A stretch of DNA of 64,000 nucleotides from an uncultured Rubritalea sp. (GCA_937923145.1 CALAJT010000013.1:1-64000); one strand, 5' to 3'; shown: positions 18,453 to 27,693, counted from the stretch's first letter. Notes: generated by a model not told the origin, from the letters alone. Numbers and translations are program-made.

Positions 18453-19904
18453 GTGGTAGAGAAGGGAGATAATAAATGGACATTTTGTCTAGAATGCCTA
18501 GGACAAGGGAGGAAAAAGAGACGGGTCTCTAAGAAAGCAAAGCGGCTCTATCAAAACGCACTGGATAAATTCGAAAAAGCGAAGAATGTGGGTTTTGCTC
18601 CTACTCGGCCTAAGGGACATTTTGAAACTTGCTCTCACTGCGCTGGCTCTGGTTTAATTCGCACTACAAAGCATGCATTAACAAATACAGAAAATTATCC
18701 AGATGTCGCCATCATAGGTGGAGGAATAGGTGGGGTGGCGCTAGCAGTAGCTTGCTTACACCGTGGGATACCATTCACACTCTATGAACGTGATAAAAGC
18801 TTTGATGAGCGCTCTCAGGGCTACGGACTTACTCTACAACAGGCAAGTAAAGCGATCGAGGGACTAGGCATTTTTTCATTAACAGACGGAGTGATCTCAA
18901 CTAGGCATGTAGTCCATACTACCGATGGAAAAGTGATCGGGGAATGGGGAATTAGGAAATGGCTAGGTTCGAGTGAAAAGTCATTGCCCAGACGCACAAA
19001 TATACACATAGCAAGACAGTCAGTACGCCAAGCTCTACTAGAGCAACTCGGCGAACATGATGAACTGAAGTGGGGGCACCAGTTAGTCGATTTTAAGGAA
19101 CGTAAAGATGGAGGTGTAGACCTTAGTTTTCAAGTCGATGGTGAAATGAAGAGCACCAAGGCGGATCTTGTAGTCGGAGCAGATGGTATTCGTAGTATGG
19201 TAAGGAAGTTATTAATAGGTGAGGAAACTTCCCCGCTACGTTATCTAGGATGTATTGTAATTCTAGGAATTTGTCCATTGGCAGATCTCGGGGGATTAGA
19301 GAATGATTTACTCGATTCCGCCACAGTATTTCAGACAGCGAATGGCAATGAACGGATTTATATGATGCCTTATGATAAAGACTCGGTAATGTGGCAACTC
19401 AGCTTTCCAATACCAGAAGATAAAGCTAAAATACTGAGTGCTAAAGGACCTCTGGATTTGAAGGAAGAGGCTATTCGTAGATGTCAATGGCACGATCCTA
19501 TACCCCAGATTTTAACTGCGACTAAAGTAAATCAGGTTTCTGGATATCCTGTTTACGATAGAGCCTTGCTCACATCTGAACTACTAGAAAAAGAAGATAA
19601 GGTAACTCTAATAGGAGATGCTGCACACCCTATGAGTCCCTTTAAAGGACAAGGAGCAAACCAAGCTCTGCTAGACGCATTAGCTCTGGCTCGTGGTATT
19701 ACTAAGGAATGCCGAGCTTTCTCAAGCTGGAGGGAAGTTGGAATTAGGAAAAGTGTGCTATCCAAATTTGAAGCAGAAATGTTAGAACGCAGCGCAACCA
19801 AAGTTAAGGACTCGGCAGAAGCTGCTGAGTTCCTACATTCAGACACTGTGCTTTATGAAGGCAATGAGCCGAGAGGACGTTGTCTAAAAAGAAAAGAAGT
19901 CTAA
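18453..19904 (+). CDS. FAD-dependent monooxygenase with N-terminal DnaJ-like zinc finger
   Basis: A 483-residue two-part protein. Residues 1-75 contain two CxxCxGxG motifs (C12/C15 and C60/C63) separated by a basic helix, like half of a DnaJ cysteine-rich domain. From about residue 84 it is a p-hydroxybenzoate-hydroxylase-type flavoprotein: Rossmann FAD motif IIGGGIGGVAL, the second motif VVGADGIRS, and GDAAHPMSPFKGQGANQAL near 388. It should hydroxylate an aromatic or polyprenyl-type substrate with NAD(P)H and oxygen; the substrate cannot be read from sequence. The zinc finger may bind nucleic acid or a partner protein. GTG start, supported by the promoter. Confidence 0.8.
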   Translation: MVEKGDNKWTFCLECLGQGRKKRRVSKKAKRLYQNALDKFEKAKNVGFAPTRPKGHFETCSHCAGSGLIRTTKHALTNTENYPDVAIIGGGIGGVALAVACLHRGIPFTLYERDKSFDERSQGYGLTLQQASKAIEGLGIFSLTDGVISTRHVVHTTDGKVIGEWGIRKWLGSSEKSLPRRTNIHIARQSVRQALLEQLGEHDELKWGHQLVDFKERKDGGVDLSFQVDGEMKSTKADLVVGADGIRSMVRKLLIGEETSPLRYLGCIVILGICPLADLGGLENDLLDSATVFQTANGNERIYMMPYDKDSVMWQLSFPIPEDKAKILSAKGPLDLKEEAIRRCQWHDPIPQILTATKVNQVSGYPVYDRALLTSELLEKEDKVTLIGDAAHPMSPFKGQGANQALLDALALARGITKECRAFSSWREVGIRKSVLSKFEAEMLERSATKVKDSAEAAEFLHSDTVLYEGNEPRGRCLKRKEV

Positions 19905-19955
19905 ATCTAGGTTCTTACCATTTTGGGTCTTGAGCTAAGCTTAGAGCGTGATTTA

Positions 19956-20561
19956 TTAATTACTAAGGTAATCACTTAGTAATTCACGTAGAGCTGTTCT
20001 AGCACGGAAGAGTTGGCTTTTTACTGCTGGGACGCTGATCTCTAACACTTCAGCGATTTGCTCGTATGGCATGTCCTCATAGCGTCTTAGGATAACCGCC
20101 ATGCGTTGCTTCTCGGGGAGCGCATTGATTGCACTATCTACCTGTGCTCTGAGCTCGACTTTGAGGATTTCTTCGTCAGGTAGTTGTGAGTGCTGGTCAG
20201 CTATTTCGGTAAATGAATTTTGCTCCTGCTCCTCAAGCGAATGTTCCTTGCGACGTTGCTTTCTACGAGTTTCATTGAAGACGAGGTTTCTGACAATGGT
20301 GAACAGGAAGGTCGTAAATTTAGCTTTCACTTCATAACGAGGTGCACTTTTCCACAACCTTAGGAATACTTGCTGAGCGATATCCTCAGCTTCAGAGGCA
20401 TTACCCAGTATTTTAGCTACAGTGCCTATGACTGCGTTTTGGTGGATTTTCACCAGCTCACAGAACGCAGCTTGGTCTCCACATTTGGCTCTCATCATTA
20501 GCTCGACGCTACGCAGGTTTTGCGCATTATTTGAGTTGATTTGAGAGTGAGTCTTAGGCAT
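19956..20561 (-). CDS. ECF-type RNA polymerase sigma factor
   Basis: A 201-residue sigma70-family factor with only regions 2 and 4. Region 2 shows EAEDIAQQVFLRLW and the promoter-melting helix with FLFTIVRNLVFNETRR. Region 4 has ALPEKQRMAVILRRYEDMPYEQIAEVL and the recognition helix VPAVKSQLFRARTAL. A polar acidic linker of about 35 residues joins them. No anti-sigma gene adjoins it. The paired promoter motif at 17161 and 27521 is a candidate target, but I did not see the motif in front of this gene itself. Confidence 0.9.
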   Translation of the reverse strand: MPKTHSQINSNNAQNLRSVELMMRAKCGDQAAFCELVKIHQNAVIGTVAKILGNASEAEDIAQQVFLRLWKSAPRYEVKAKFTTFLFTIVRNLVFNETRRKQRRKEHSLEEQEQNSFTEIADQHSQLPDEEILKVELRAQVDSAINALPEKQRMAVILRRYEDMPYEQIAEVLEISVPAVKSQLFRARTALRELLSDYLSN

Positions 20562-20618
20562 AGGTCTTAAGTTAATTACAACACCAAGAAGTGGATATAG
20601 TTGTAGATTTTCTCAGCA

Positions 20619-21416
20619 CTATACTTCGATAGAGCTATCATCTGACTGATTGTCAGTAGCTCGCAGATTTAAATAATTGTCGATCTCTTCTCCTGGATTG
20701 TGAGCGCGCATGAGAGTTTCACCTACTAAAATGGCATTTGCTCCGGCATTTAGGACTCGCTGAGCATCTCCTGAATTTCTGATTCCAGATTCACTTACCA
20801 TGATAATATCCTCTGGCGCTTCCTCGATCAGCTTTTCAGTGGTGCCTAGGTCCGTAGTAAATGTCTTGAGATTGCGGTTGTTAATACCGATGAGATCAGC
20901 CCCCAGATCCAATGCTGCCTCCATTTCTGGGAAATCATGGACCTCTACTAGAACGTCTAGTTGAAAGTCACGGGCCACGTTATATAGTCTCTTAAGGTTA
21001 TCATTCTCTAGTCCAGCTACGATTAGCAAGATAGCATCTGCACCAGCAATTACGGCTTCATAGATCTGTGTCTCGTGAATCATGAAGTCTTTACGTAGAC
21101 ATGGGATAGGAGAGTTTCTGGCGATTCTTGATAGGTAGGATAGGTGTCCTTTAAAGTATTTTTCATCGGTCAGGATAGACATACAGCTAGCTCCACCATG
21201 AATATACATATTGGCTTGTTTCACTGCATCGAAATTAGGATCGATGATGCCGGCGGAAGGGGATGCCTTCTTCACCTCTGCGATCACGCCCAGCTGCTCA
21301 GGACCACGATCCAGTGCTGTGCGAAACCCTTTAAAATCGTTGCGCTCCAGTGCTGCAGCTTTGAGTTTAGCAGCACGGGGTAGAATTGCTTCCACCTCGA
21401 TTTTCTTATAATTCAT
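20619..21416 (-). CDS. trpC: Indole-3-glycerol phosphate synthase
   Basis: Closes the pyrrole ring to form indole-3-glycerol phosphate in tryptophan synthesis. A 265-residue TIM barrel with the family landmarks VIAEVKKASPSAG (catalytic Lys), SILTDEKYFKG, CLRKDFMIHE (catalytic Lys), VEVHD, GINNRNL and MVSESGIRN. Start ATG 21416 (MNYKKIEV) is favoured by homology; an in-frame GTG at 21443 would add 9 residues. No other trp gene lies nearby, so the pathway genes appear dispersed. Confidence 0.93.
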   Translation of the reverse strand: MNYKKIEVEAILPRAAKLKAAALERNDFKGFRTALDRGPEQLGVIAEVKKASPSAGIIDPNFDAVKQANMYIHGGASCMSILTDEKYFKGHLSYLSRIARNSPIPCLRKDFMIHETQIYEAVIAGADAILLIVAGLENDNLKRLYNVARDFQLDVLVEVHDFPEMEAALDLGADLIGINNRNLKTFTTDLGTTEKLIEEAPEDIIMVSESGIRNSGDAQRVLNAGANAILVGETLMRAHNPGEEIDNYLNLRATDNQSDDSSIEV

Positions 21417-21546
21417 TATTTCGGTTAACTTATCCACGGGCACAGACTAGTTTGGACTTCAGCTTTGTAAATCTGATTTTTTTCCTAAAATAATGCTTGA
21501 TCATCACTGCTGATGTTGTAGAAACCGCTCACGAAACGCTTAAAAA

Positions 21547-21621
21547 GCGGGTGTAGCTCAGTGGTAGAGCGTGACCTTGCCAAGGTCAATGTCGAGAGTT
21601 CGAATCTCTTCACCCGCTCCA
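21547..21621 (+). tRNA. tRNA-Gly (anticodon GCC), CCA encoded
   Basis: A full cloverleaf can be drawn. Acceptor GCGGGTG (21547-21553) pairs with CACCCGC (21611-21617). The D arm is GCTC/GAGC. The anticodon stem TGACC/GGTCA encloses loop TTGCCAA. The T arm is GAGAG/CTCTT (with a G-T pair) around TTCGAAT. The discriminator is T and CCA is encoded at 21619-21621. Confidence 0.95.
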
Positions 21622-21688
21622 TGATATTTGTTTTGATTCTTATTCTTTCCCTTGCTGATTTGTTCTTAGAGTTTAAAATCGTAATAGC

Positions 21689-22567
21689 ATGTTCTCTGAA
21701 TCCATAGAAATCATCCAAAAATCCTACTCAGGCTATTGGCAATATTTGGTCAGGGAGGTCAGTAATCCTAGCTGGAATAATTATTTCTATTGGCTGATTG
21801 GTATTTCTGTTTTCTTTTTCATTCTTGAAATAGCTCGGCCTTGGAGAGCTGAGCAAGCCAGATTTCGTAAAGACTTCTGGCTCGATGCCTTTTACATGTT
21901 TTTCAATTTCTTTCTCTTTTCTTTGATCATTTATCACGCTGGCTCAGAGCTTGTGGTGACATGGTTTAAAGAACTTCTAGCCTCATTCGGAATTAATAAC
22001 CTAGTAGCTATTCATATAGGTAGTTGGGCTGTCTGGGTGCAATTGGTCATTCTCTTCATATTGCGAGATTTCATTCATTGGAATGTCCATCGCCTTCTTC
22101 ACAGAGTCCCTTGGCTCTGGGAATTTCATAAGGTTCACCACTCTGTAGAGGAAATGGGCTTCGCTGCTCACTTACGTTATCACTGGATGGAAAATGTGGT
22201 CTATAAAGTCATTGAATACATCCCACTTGCTCTCATCGGATTTGGGATAAATGAATTCATTATTGTGCATGTTTTTACGACCATAGTGGGGCACTTTAAT
22301 CATTCTAATCTTCGTCTCCCGTTGGGACCGTTCAAATATCTATTCAATAACCCTCAAATGCATATCTGGCACCATGCTCATAAACTTCCAGCTGAACACC
22401 GCTATGGGATGAACTTCGGACTTTCTCTCAGTATATGGGATTACCTCTTCCGTACGGCATACATCCCCCATAATGGTAGAGATATTAAACTAGGATTTCA
22501 CGGCATGAAAAAATTCCCCAAAACCTTCTGGGGACAAATCACCCATGGCTTTCGGAGGAAGAAATAA
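21689..22567 (+). CDS. Sterol desaturase/fatty acid hydroxylase family membrane protein
   Basis: A 292-residue integral membrane di-iron oxygenase-like protein. It has at least three hydrophobic segments in its first 130 residues and the expected histidine clusters: HWNVHRLLH, HKVHH, HFNHSN and HIWHHA. Members hydroxylate or desaturate lipid substrates; the one here is unknown. A weak promoter (TTGCTG, 16 bp, TAAAAT) ends 9 nt before the ATG. Confidence 0.85.
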   Translation: MFSESIEIIQKSYSGYWQYLVREVSNPSWNNYFYWLIGISVFFFILEIARPWRAEQARFRKDFWLDAFYMFFNFFLFSLIIYHAGSELVVTWFKELLASFGINNLVAIHIGSWAVWVQLVILFILRDFIHWNVHRLLHRVPWLWEFHKVHHSVEEMGFAAHLRYHWMENVVYKVIEYIPLALIGFGINEFIIVHVFTTIVGHFNHSNLRLPLGPFKYLFNNPQMHIWHHAHKLPAEHRYGMNFGLSLSIWDYLFRTAYIPHNGRDIKLGFHGMKKFPKTFWGQITHGFRRKK

Positions 22568-22630
22568 GGTCTCTCATGAGACGATAAATTTTTCATTGCA
22601 AATCTCGTAATTTCAAGGCACACAACAGAC

Positions 22631-24238
22631 GTGCTTACTATAAGAAATCTTACAAAAACCGTCGGGGGAAGAACCTTGTTCGAAGAAGCAAAAATGACCA
22701 TTAACTGGGGCGAACGTGTCGCTCTAGTAGGTCCTAATGGTGCGGGGAAATCCACTCTATTTAGAGCTATTTTAGGTGAAGACGAGCCTGACAGTGGAAC
22801 TGCTGAGGTGGATGAATACGCGATAGTGGGCTACCTAGCGCAGGAAGCTGGTGACCCAGGCGTTGAGACTATTTTAGAAATAGCGATCGGGATCACACCT
22901 GAGGTTGCTAAGGCTATCAAGGTGATGCGTGAGTCTGAGAATAATGGCACCACAGATAGTGACGATTTTGCGAATGCACAGGATACTTTTGATGCTGCTA
23001 ATGGCTATGCTCTGGAGCCTAAGGCGAAGAAAATTCTATCAGGACTTGGTTTCAAACAAGAGCAGATGAATGAGCCCGCGAATACTTTTTCTGGTGGTTG
23101 GATCATGCGAGCGAACCTTGCTAGACTTCTAGTCCAAGAGCCAGATCTGCTCATGCTTGATGAGCCTACTAACCACCTTGATTTACTCTCATTGCTATGG
23201 TTGCAGCGCTATCTGATGAACTACCCTGGAGCACTACTCCTCATCTCGCACGACCGTGACTTCATGGATGAAATCATCGAAACTGTCTACGAAATCGATG
23301 AAACAAAGCTCATCTCCTATACAGGTAACTACAGCGATTATGTAGATCAGCGCGAGAAGCGTTATAAGCAGAAAGTTCAGGCTTACCGTGCCGCTCAGAA
23401 AGAGATAGACCGAGTTCAAGAGTTTGTGGATAGATTCCGTGGAGTTGGCTCGAAGGCATCTCAGGTGAATGAGCGTATGAAGACGATTCAAAAGCTGAAA
23501 GACAAGCTCATCAAACCGCAATCCACGCGCAAGGTATTCAAGTTCAATTTCCCCCAACCACCGAGATCTAACCAGATAGTGGCAGAGTTAAAAAAGGTGA
23601 AGCAAGCCTATGGCGATAAGGTAATCTATGATGGTCTAGATCTGATCGTGGAGCGCGGTGATCGCCTCGTTCTAGTAGGACCTAATGGAGCAGGTAAGTC
23701 TACATTGATGAAGATCATCGCTGGTCAACTTGAGATCCAAGGTGGTGAAGTCGAAGTCGGCTATGCTACTAAAATGGGTTACTTCTCTCAGCATAGAGCA
23801 CTAACGATGAATGAATCTAACACAGTTCTTGATGAAGTAATGTCATCTAATGGTGAACTCAGAGAAGATGAAGCTCGCTCTATATTAGGGTCATTCTTAT
23901 TCCGTAAGAACGATGTCATGAAGCGTGTGCGTGTGCTTTCTGGTGGTGAAAAATCGCGTTTGAACCTAGTAAAGTTCCTTGTCGATCCACCTAATTTACT
24001 CCTTATGGATGAGCCTACTACCCACTTGGATATTCTTTCTATTGAGGCACTAGTCTCAGCTCTGAAGCAATACAAGGGAACGCTTGTATTCATCTCACAC
24101 GATGTCCACTTCATCCGGAATCTGGCTGAAACTACTCTACATATCGATACTGGCGTAGTCACTCGTTACACAGGTGGGTATGATTACTTCCTAGAGAAAA
24201 GCGGACTCGATGACGATCGCTCAGCGGTCACTTCATAA
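22631..24238 (+). CDS. ABC-F family ATPase
   Basis: A 535-residue protein with two ABC domains and no membrane segments, of the ABC-F class that acts on ribosomes. Domain 1 has Walker A GPNGAGKST near 35-43, signature FSGGWIMRANLARLL and Walker B LLMLDEPTNHLD. Domain 2 has GPNGAGKST near 357, LSGGEKSRLNLVKFL and LLLMDEPTTHLD. The basic interdomain linker (about 235-300) with KASQVNERMKTIQKL corresponds to the ABC-F arm. It starts with GTG. rlmN begins 14 nt downstream, so two ribosome-related genes are probably co-transcribed. Confidence 0.9.
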   Translation: MLTIRNLTKTVGGRTLFEEAKMTINWGERVALVGPNGAGKSTLFRAILGEDEPDSGTAEVDEYAIVGYLAQEAGDPGVETILEIAIGITPEVAKAIKVMRESENNGTTDSDDFANAQDTFDAANGYALEPKAKKILSGLGFKQEQMNEPANTFSGGWIMRANLARLLVQEPDLLMLDEPTNHLDLLSLLWLQRYLMNYPGALLLISHDRDFMDEIIETVYEIDETKLISYTGNYSDYVDQREKRYKQKVQAYRAAQKEIDRVQEFVDRFRGVGSKASQVNERMKTIQKLKDKLIKPQSTRKVFKFNFPQPPRSNQIVAELKKVKQAYGDKVIYDGLDLIVERGDRLVLVGPNGAGKSTLMKIIAGQLEIQGGEVEVGYATKMGYFSQHRALTMNESNTVLDEVMSSNGELREDEARSILGSFLFRKNDVMKRVRVLSGGEKSRLNLVKFLVDPPNLLLMDEPTTHLDILSIEALVSALKQYKGTLVFISHDVHFIRNLAETTLHIDTGVVTRYTGGYDYFLEKSGLDDDRSAVTS

Positions 24239-24252
24239 GCCAAATAAACACA

Positions 24253-25347
24253 ATGTTAAATAAACCACTACCAAGTCTCCTCGGTCTGACCAAGGATGAC
24301 ATGATCGAAATCTTCGAGCAACACGATGAGCCCGCATACCGTGCAGGTCAGGTGTTGGAGTGGATCTATAGGCACCGTGCAGGGAGTATCGATCAGATGA
24401 CGAATCTCTCCGAGCCACTGCGTGAAAAACTTACAGAGCAATTTCGTTTCAAGACAATGGAGAAGGTCAAAGTCCAAGGGGCGGGTGACACCACTCAGAA
24501 ATACCTCTTCAAACTTCACGATGGTCGCTATGTAGAAACTGTATTGATCCCGGCTTCAAAGGGTCTTTATGGAGACAAAGCTGACCGTCTAACAGCTTGT
24601 GTTTCTTCACAGGTTGGCTGTGCTTATGGCTGTAAATTTTGCGCATCTGGTCTAGCTGGTTTGACTCGTAATCTCACTGCAGATGAGATAGTCGGTCAGC
24701 TCATGGAAGTGGAAGCTCTCTCTGGTAAGAAGATTAATAATATCGTCTTCATGGGGATGGGTGAGCCACTTGCTAATATTAAGAATTTAGAAAAAGCTCT
24801 CGATATCATCACTGGTCAATGGGGTATGAATATTGGGGCGCGTCATATCACTATTTCTACCTCAGGCTTAGCTCCGATGATTAAGCAGCTAGCTGATCGT
24901 CCACAGCAGATCCGTCTAGCTATTTCGCTACACGGTGCTACGGATGAGGTGCGTGATAAGATCATGCCGGTGAACTCTAAGTGGGATATCGACGCACTTT
25001 TCGAGGCACTGCATTACTATAAGAATAAGAGTAATAAACGACTCACACTTGAGTATATTTTAATCAAAGGAGTGAATGATTCTCTGGATCAAGCTACCAT
25101 TCTAGCCAAACGTGCTAAGTCACTAAAGGCGCTAGTAAATGTCATCCCCTATAATACTGTAGAAGGTCTAGACTGGGTGCGTCCTGATGATGAGCATTGC
25201 CACAGGTTTAGAAATACAGTGCGTGATGCTGGAGTAACGACCACTATGAGGATCGAGAAAGGTCACGATATTGACGCTGCTTGCGGACAGCTTAGGCTAA
25301 AGCAGGAAACAGAAGAGGGGATAATCAAAGCTCCTATTAAAGCTTAG
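24253..25347 (+). CDS. rlmN: Dual-specificity 23S rRNA/tRNA adenine-C2 methyltransferase
   Basis: A radical-SAM enzyme that methylates C2 of A2503 in 23S rRNA and of A37 in some tRNAs. The 4Fe-4S motif Cx3Cx2C is C123, C127, C130 in GCAYGCKFCASG. Other family blocks are VFMGMGEPLAN, HITISTSGLAP, RLAISLHGATDEVRDKIMP and VNVIPYN. A C-terminal catalytic Cys lies in DIDAACGQL. Length (364) is normal. Its last 11 bp overlap the 3' end of the convergent coiled-coil gene. Confidence 0.95.
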   Translation: MLNKPLPSLLGLTKDDMIEIFEQHDEPAYRAGQVLEWIYRHRAGSIDQMTNLSEPLREKLTEQFRFKTMEKVKVQGAGDTTQKYLFKLHDGRYVETVLIPASKGLYGDKADRLTACVSSQVGCAYGCKFCASGLAGLTRNLTADEIVGQLMEVEALSGKKINNIVFMGMGEPLANIKNLEKALDIITGQWGMNIGARHITISTSGLAPMIKQLADRPQQIRLAISLHGATDEVRDKIMPVNSKWDIDALFEALHYYKNKSNKRLTLEYILIKGVNDSLDQATILAKRAKSLKALVNVIPYNTVEGLDWVRPDDEHCHRFRNTVRDAGVTTTMRIEKGHDIDAACGQLRLKQETEEGIIKAPIKA

Positions 25348-26086
25348 TAACTCTCTTTTCATGCAGTTTTGCAGCATGTTTCTGCCAAATACCATTTTTA
25401 CCAATCACTTGATTTGGGTCGACCCCAATTTTGGCTAAGATTTTATCAAACTGATCATTCGTCCAGAGTGCGATTTGACGATAGCGATAAATACCTAATA
25501 TATTAATCTTAGAAGAAATGTCAGGTGATAGTAAGTCTATTTCTGTTAAATCATCAACGTCATCAGGCTCTTCTTGAAATACGATTCCTAGTTGAGAATC
25601 AATCGTAACAAGTTCATCAGCAAAATCATTTAGAATAGCTTCCATGATATCGATTCCTGAGAATGTGTCACCATGAGTTTCATCGACGATCTTAGAGAAC
25701 TTGCGAGTTATTACAGCATTCTCTTCTTTGAGCGCACTTAGTTCTTTAGATTCTTTATTACGTTCTAACTCCATTTCGTCAAGCTGCTTGCGCAGATCTT
25801 GAGCTTTAGATTCAAAGCTATTATTCTCTTCATTCAATACTCCAGACTCTTTCTGTGTTAAAATGTTTTCATCTGATAATTGTTCCCATTCTTCAGAGAG
25901 GTTTGCCTGCTTTTGGTAAAGTAGATTAAGCTTATCAACTAAATTATGATGCTCATCCATAGCTTCATTAAAGCCCTTACAGTGCTTAAACCATTTAGCC
26001 CAAGCGAACCACAGTCCGAGTGAAAAGAATACCATTATGGGTAGGAAAAGACTGAGTAAGTAGATAAATTTTTGGAAGTGTTCCAT
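25337..26086 (-). CDS. Membrane-anchored coiled-coil protein with C-terminal helix-hairpin-helix-like domain
   Basis: A 249-residue protein with an N-terminal membrane segment (about 8-30). A long charged coiled coil (about 40-130) follows, then a C-terminal segment of about 65 residues that resembles the helical hairpin repeats at the end of some L21- and NADH-dehydrogenase-associated proteins: ISSKINILGIYRYRQIALW, then DQFDKILAKIG. Function unknown. It is the last gene of a three-gene module (BON-like protein, small membrane protein, this protein) and probably spans the inner membrane to connect to an envelope complex. Confidence 0.65.
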   Translation of the reverse strand: MEHFQKFIYLLSLFLPIMVFFSLGLWFAWAKWFKHCKGFNEAMDEHHNLVDKLNLLYQKQANLSEEWEQLSDENILTQKESGVLNEENNSFESKAQDLRKQLDEMELERNKESKELSALKEENAVITRKFSKIVDETHGDTFSGIDIMEAILNDFADELVTIDSQLGIVFQEEPDDVDDLTEIDLLSPDISSKINILGIYRYRQIALWTNDQFDKILAKIGVDPNQVIGKNGIWQKHAAKLHEKRVTKL

Positions 26087-26098
26087 GAGAGGGAGGGA

Positions 26099-26353
26099 TT
26101 ATTGATTAGTTGAACCTTCAGGCTGATCACTATCTTTGAGATGGCTAGCTAGCTTTTCTTGGTGAGACTCTAGAATAGTAATCTTATCGCGGAGTTTAGA
26201 GTTGGTAGTCTGAATTCTACCTACGTTAACTTTATAATGTCTCCAGAGCAGGTAGCCAAAGAAAAAGCCGATTACTGTGAAACATAAGCCTATTATCAGC
26301 ATCGTTTCTAATCCGTGGATATAGAACCATTTTCCTAGTGCTAGATGAATCAT
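26099..26353 (-). CDS. Small membrane protein with coiled-coil tail
   Basis: An 84-residue protein with a hydrophobic segment at about residues 15-38 and a basic, then heptad-like polar tail. No family was recognised. Its ATG overlaps the stop of the upstream 377-residue gene by 4 bp (ATGA), so translation is coupled. It is the middle gene of the module. Confidence 0.6.
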   Translation of the reverse strand: MIHLALGKWFYIHGLETMLIIGLCFTVIGFFFGYLLWRHYKVNVGRIQTTNSKLRDKITILESHQEKLASHLKDSDQPEGSTNQ

Positions 26354-27483
26354 GATTTTTTATTGCTATAGTTAGATGGTTTGGAGTGATAGGAGCCTGA
26401 GGTGTCATCTTCTACCTTGTTAGGGCTCGCAGAGGGAGTATTATTAATTTTATCACCCTTTACTCTGAGAAAATCGTCGTAGACGTCGAGATTTTTAGGA
26501 ATCGATTGGAAAGATCCTCTTGCTTTAAAATAGTCCTCTTGTTTTTTATAGATACCCTCGATGTATAGCCCATCTTTAGTGTATTCTATTTTAGCAATTC
26601 CCTCAGTCTGTTTCAAAAAATCACCTATGAACCGCTCTGGGATTCCAAGCCACCAGACCTCAAGATCCTGGTCAGTGTAGCTGAAGTTATTTGCAACGTA
26701 GGTCTTTTCATTGACTCCGATAGATGCAGTATGCGAGCTGGCTACTAGCTGGTATATGGCATCGCCCATCTCTTTGTTAGGCAGTGTACCGTGGAGTATA
26801 ATTTTATTATTACTAAGTCTTTCTAGTGTAAAATCTAGGCTTGGAGCTTTAATGAGATTAAGATTGTTAGAGATCACCTCATCATCGTCTGTTGAAAGAT
26901 TTTCAAATTCTCTGATTGTTTCTAGAATGGCTTGTTCGGTAGTCATTTCGCCAGCGAGCTTAGTTTGCATTGGAGTCCATTCTAACGAAGCACTTTGAGC
27001 TTTACATAAGTAGTATCCACATGACTCGAATAATAGGTCTCTATTTCGAATCGTAGTGAGCTCGTTGTTAACGATCAGTTCATCTGTAGATATCTGATTG
27101 TATGGAAATTCAGTGGAAGCTTCACAAAGTGTTTCTATCAACTGTTGCTTTTCATTTTCAGATGCTATTTCTCCTATGATTGAAAGTGTGTTTTTGCGGC
27201 TGTTTACTGCTATAGCGAAGTGGGGCATATTAGTCTTTAGCGGAGTATGTAGAATTCCGTTCGCAGTAGGCTCTATGTTTGGTGTAGTTGTTTCTCTTAA
27301 ATGATCATGATCAGCTACAGCTACATGATTAGAGGACACGGTGACTGTATTCTCGGCCAGACCTTGCTTTATTATTCCCTGATAGAGTGGCTTGCTGAGG
27401 AATGTCAGCGATGCCAGGGCTATGAGAAATATTGATATGGATAGGAGTGAGTGCATTATGGAACTGAGGCTAGAAGCATTCAA
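26350..27483 (-). CDS. Membrane-anchored envelope protein with BON-like repeats
   Basis: A 377-residue protein with one N-terminal membrane segment (about 10-30) and a large outward domain. Two or three units of the type 'strand NTLSIIGEIASENEKQQL..., helix, strand' resemble BON (bacterial OsmY and nodulation) repeats, one near residues 98-145 and another near 215-255; this assignment is tentative. A low-complexity Ser/Asn tail of about 35 residues ends the protein. It is the first gene of the three-gene module. The shared ECF-like promoter motif (27521-27553) lies just upstream and would give a leader of about 30 nt, which suggests expression under envelope stress. Confidence 0.6.
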   Translation of the reverse strand: MNASSLSSIMHSLLSISIFLIALASLTFLSKPLYQGIIKQGLAENTVTVSSNHVAVADHDHLRETTTPNIEPTANGILHTPLKTNMPHFAIAVNSRKNTLSIIGEIASENEKQQLIETLCEASTEFPYNQISTDELIVNNELTTIRNRDLLFESCGYYLCKAQSASLEWTPMQTKLAGEMTTEQAILETIREFENLSTDDDEVISNNLNLIKAPSLDFTLERLSNNKIILHGTLPNKEMGDAIYQLVASSHTASIGVNEKTYVANNFSYTDQDLEVWWLGIPERFIGDFLKQTEGIAKIEYTKDGLYIEGIYKKQEDYFKARGSFQSIPKNLDVYDDFLRVKGDKINNTPSASPNKVEDDTSGSYHSKPSNYSNKKS

Positions 27484-27520
27484 AAAAGAACTTTAGCGAA
27501 AATCTGCCAAACTCTACACA

Positions 27521-27553
27521 TATATAGACTGAAAATGACAACAAAAAGTCACA
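27521..27553 (-). promoter_or_regulatory. ECF-like promoter motif, copy B
   Basis: On the minus strand TGTGACTTTTTGTTG, 10 nt, then TCTATATA, matching copy A at 17161-17193 in sequence and in exact spacing. The N10 between the blocks differs in sequence, which argues for a functional site rather than a recent duplication. It lies 38 bp before the start of the BON-like gene. Confidence 0.6.
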
Positions 27554-27693
27554 TGTAGAGCATTTATATTTAGAATTATTTTATAGTATGCTTACTTATT
27601 TAGATTGGCTTAATAAATAAATAGGCTCATCAGTATTTTTTGCAAAACTTTAGCTATAACGCTCGAAATACCTTGACGTAGAGCAGTAGATGA

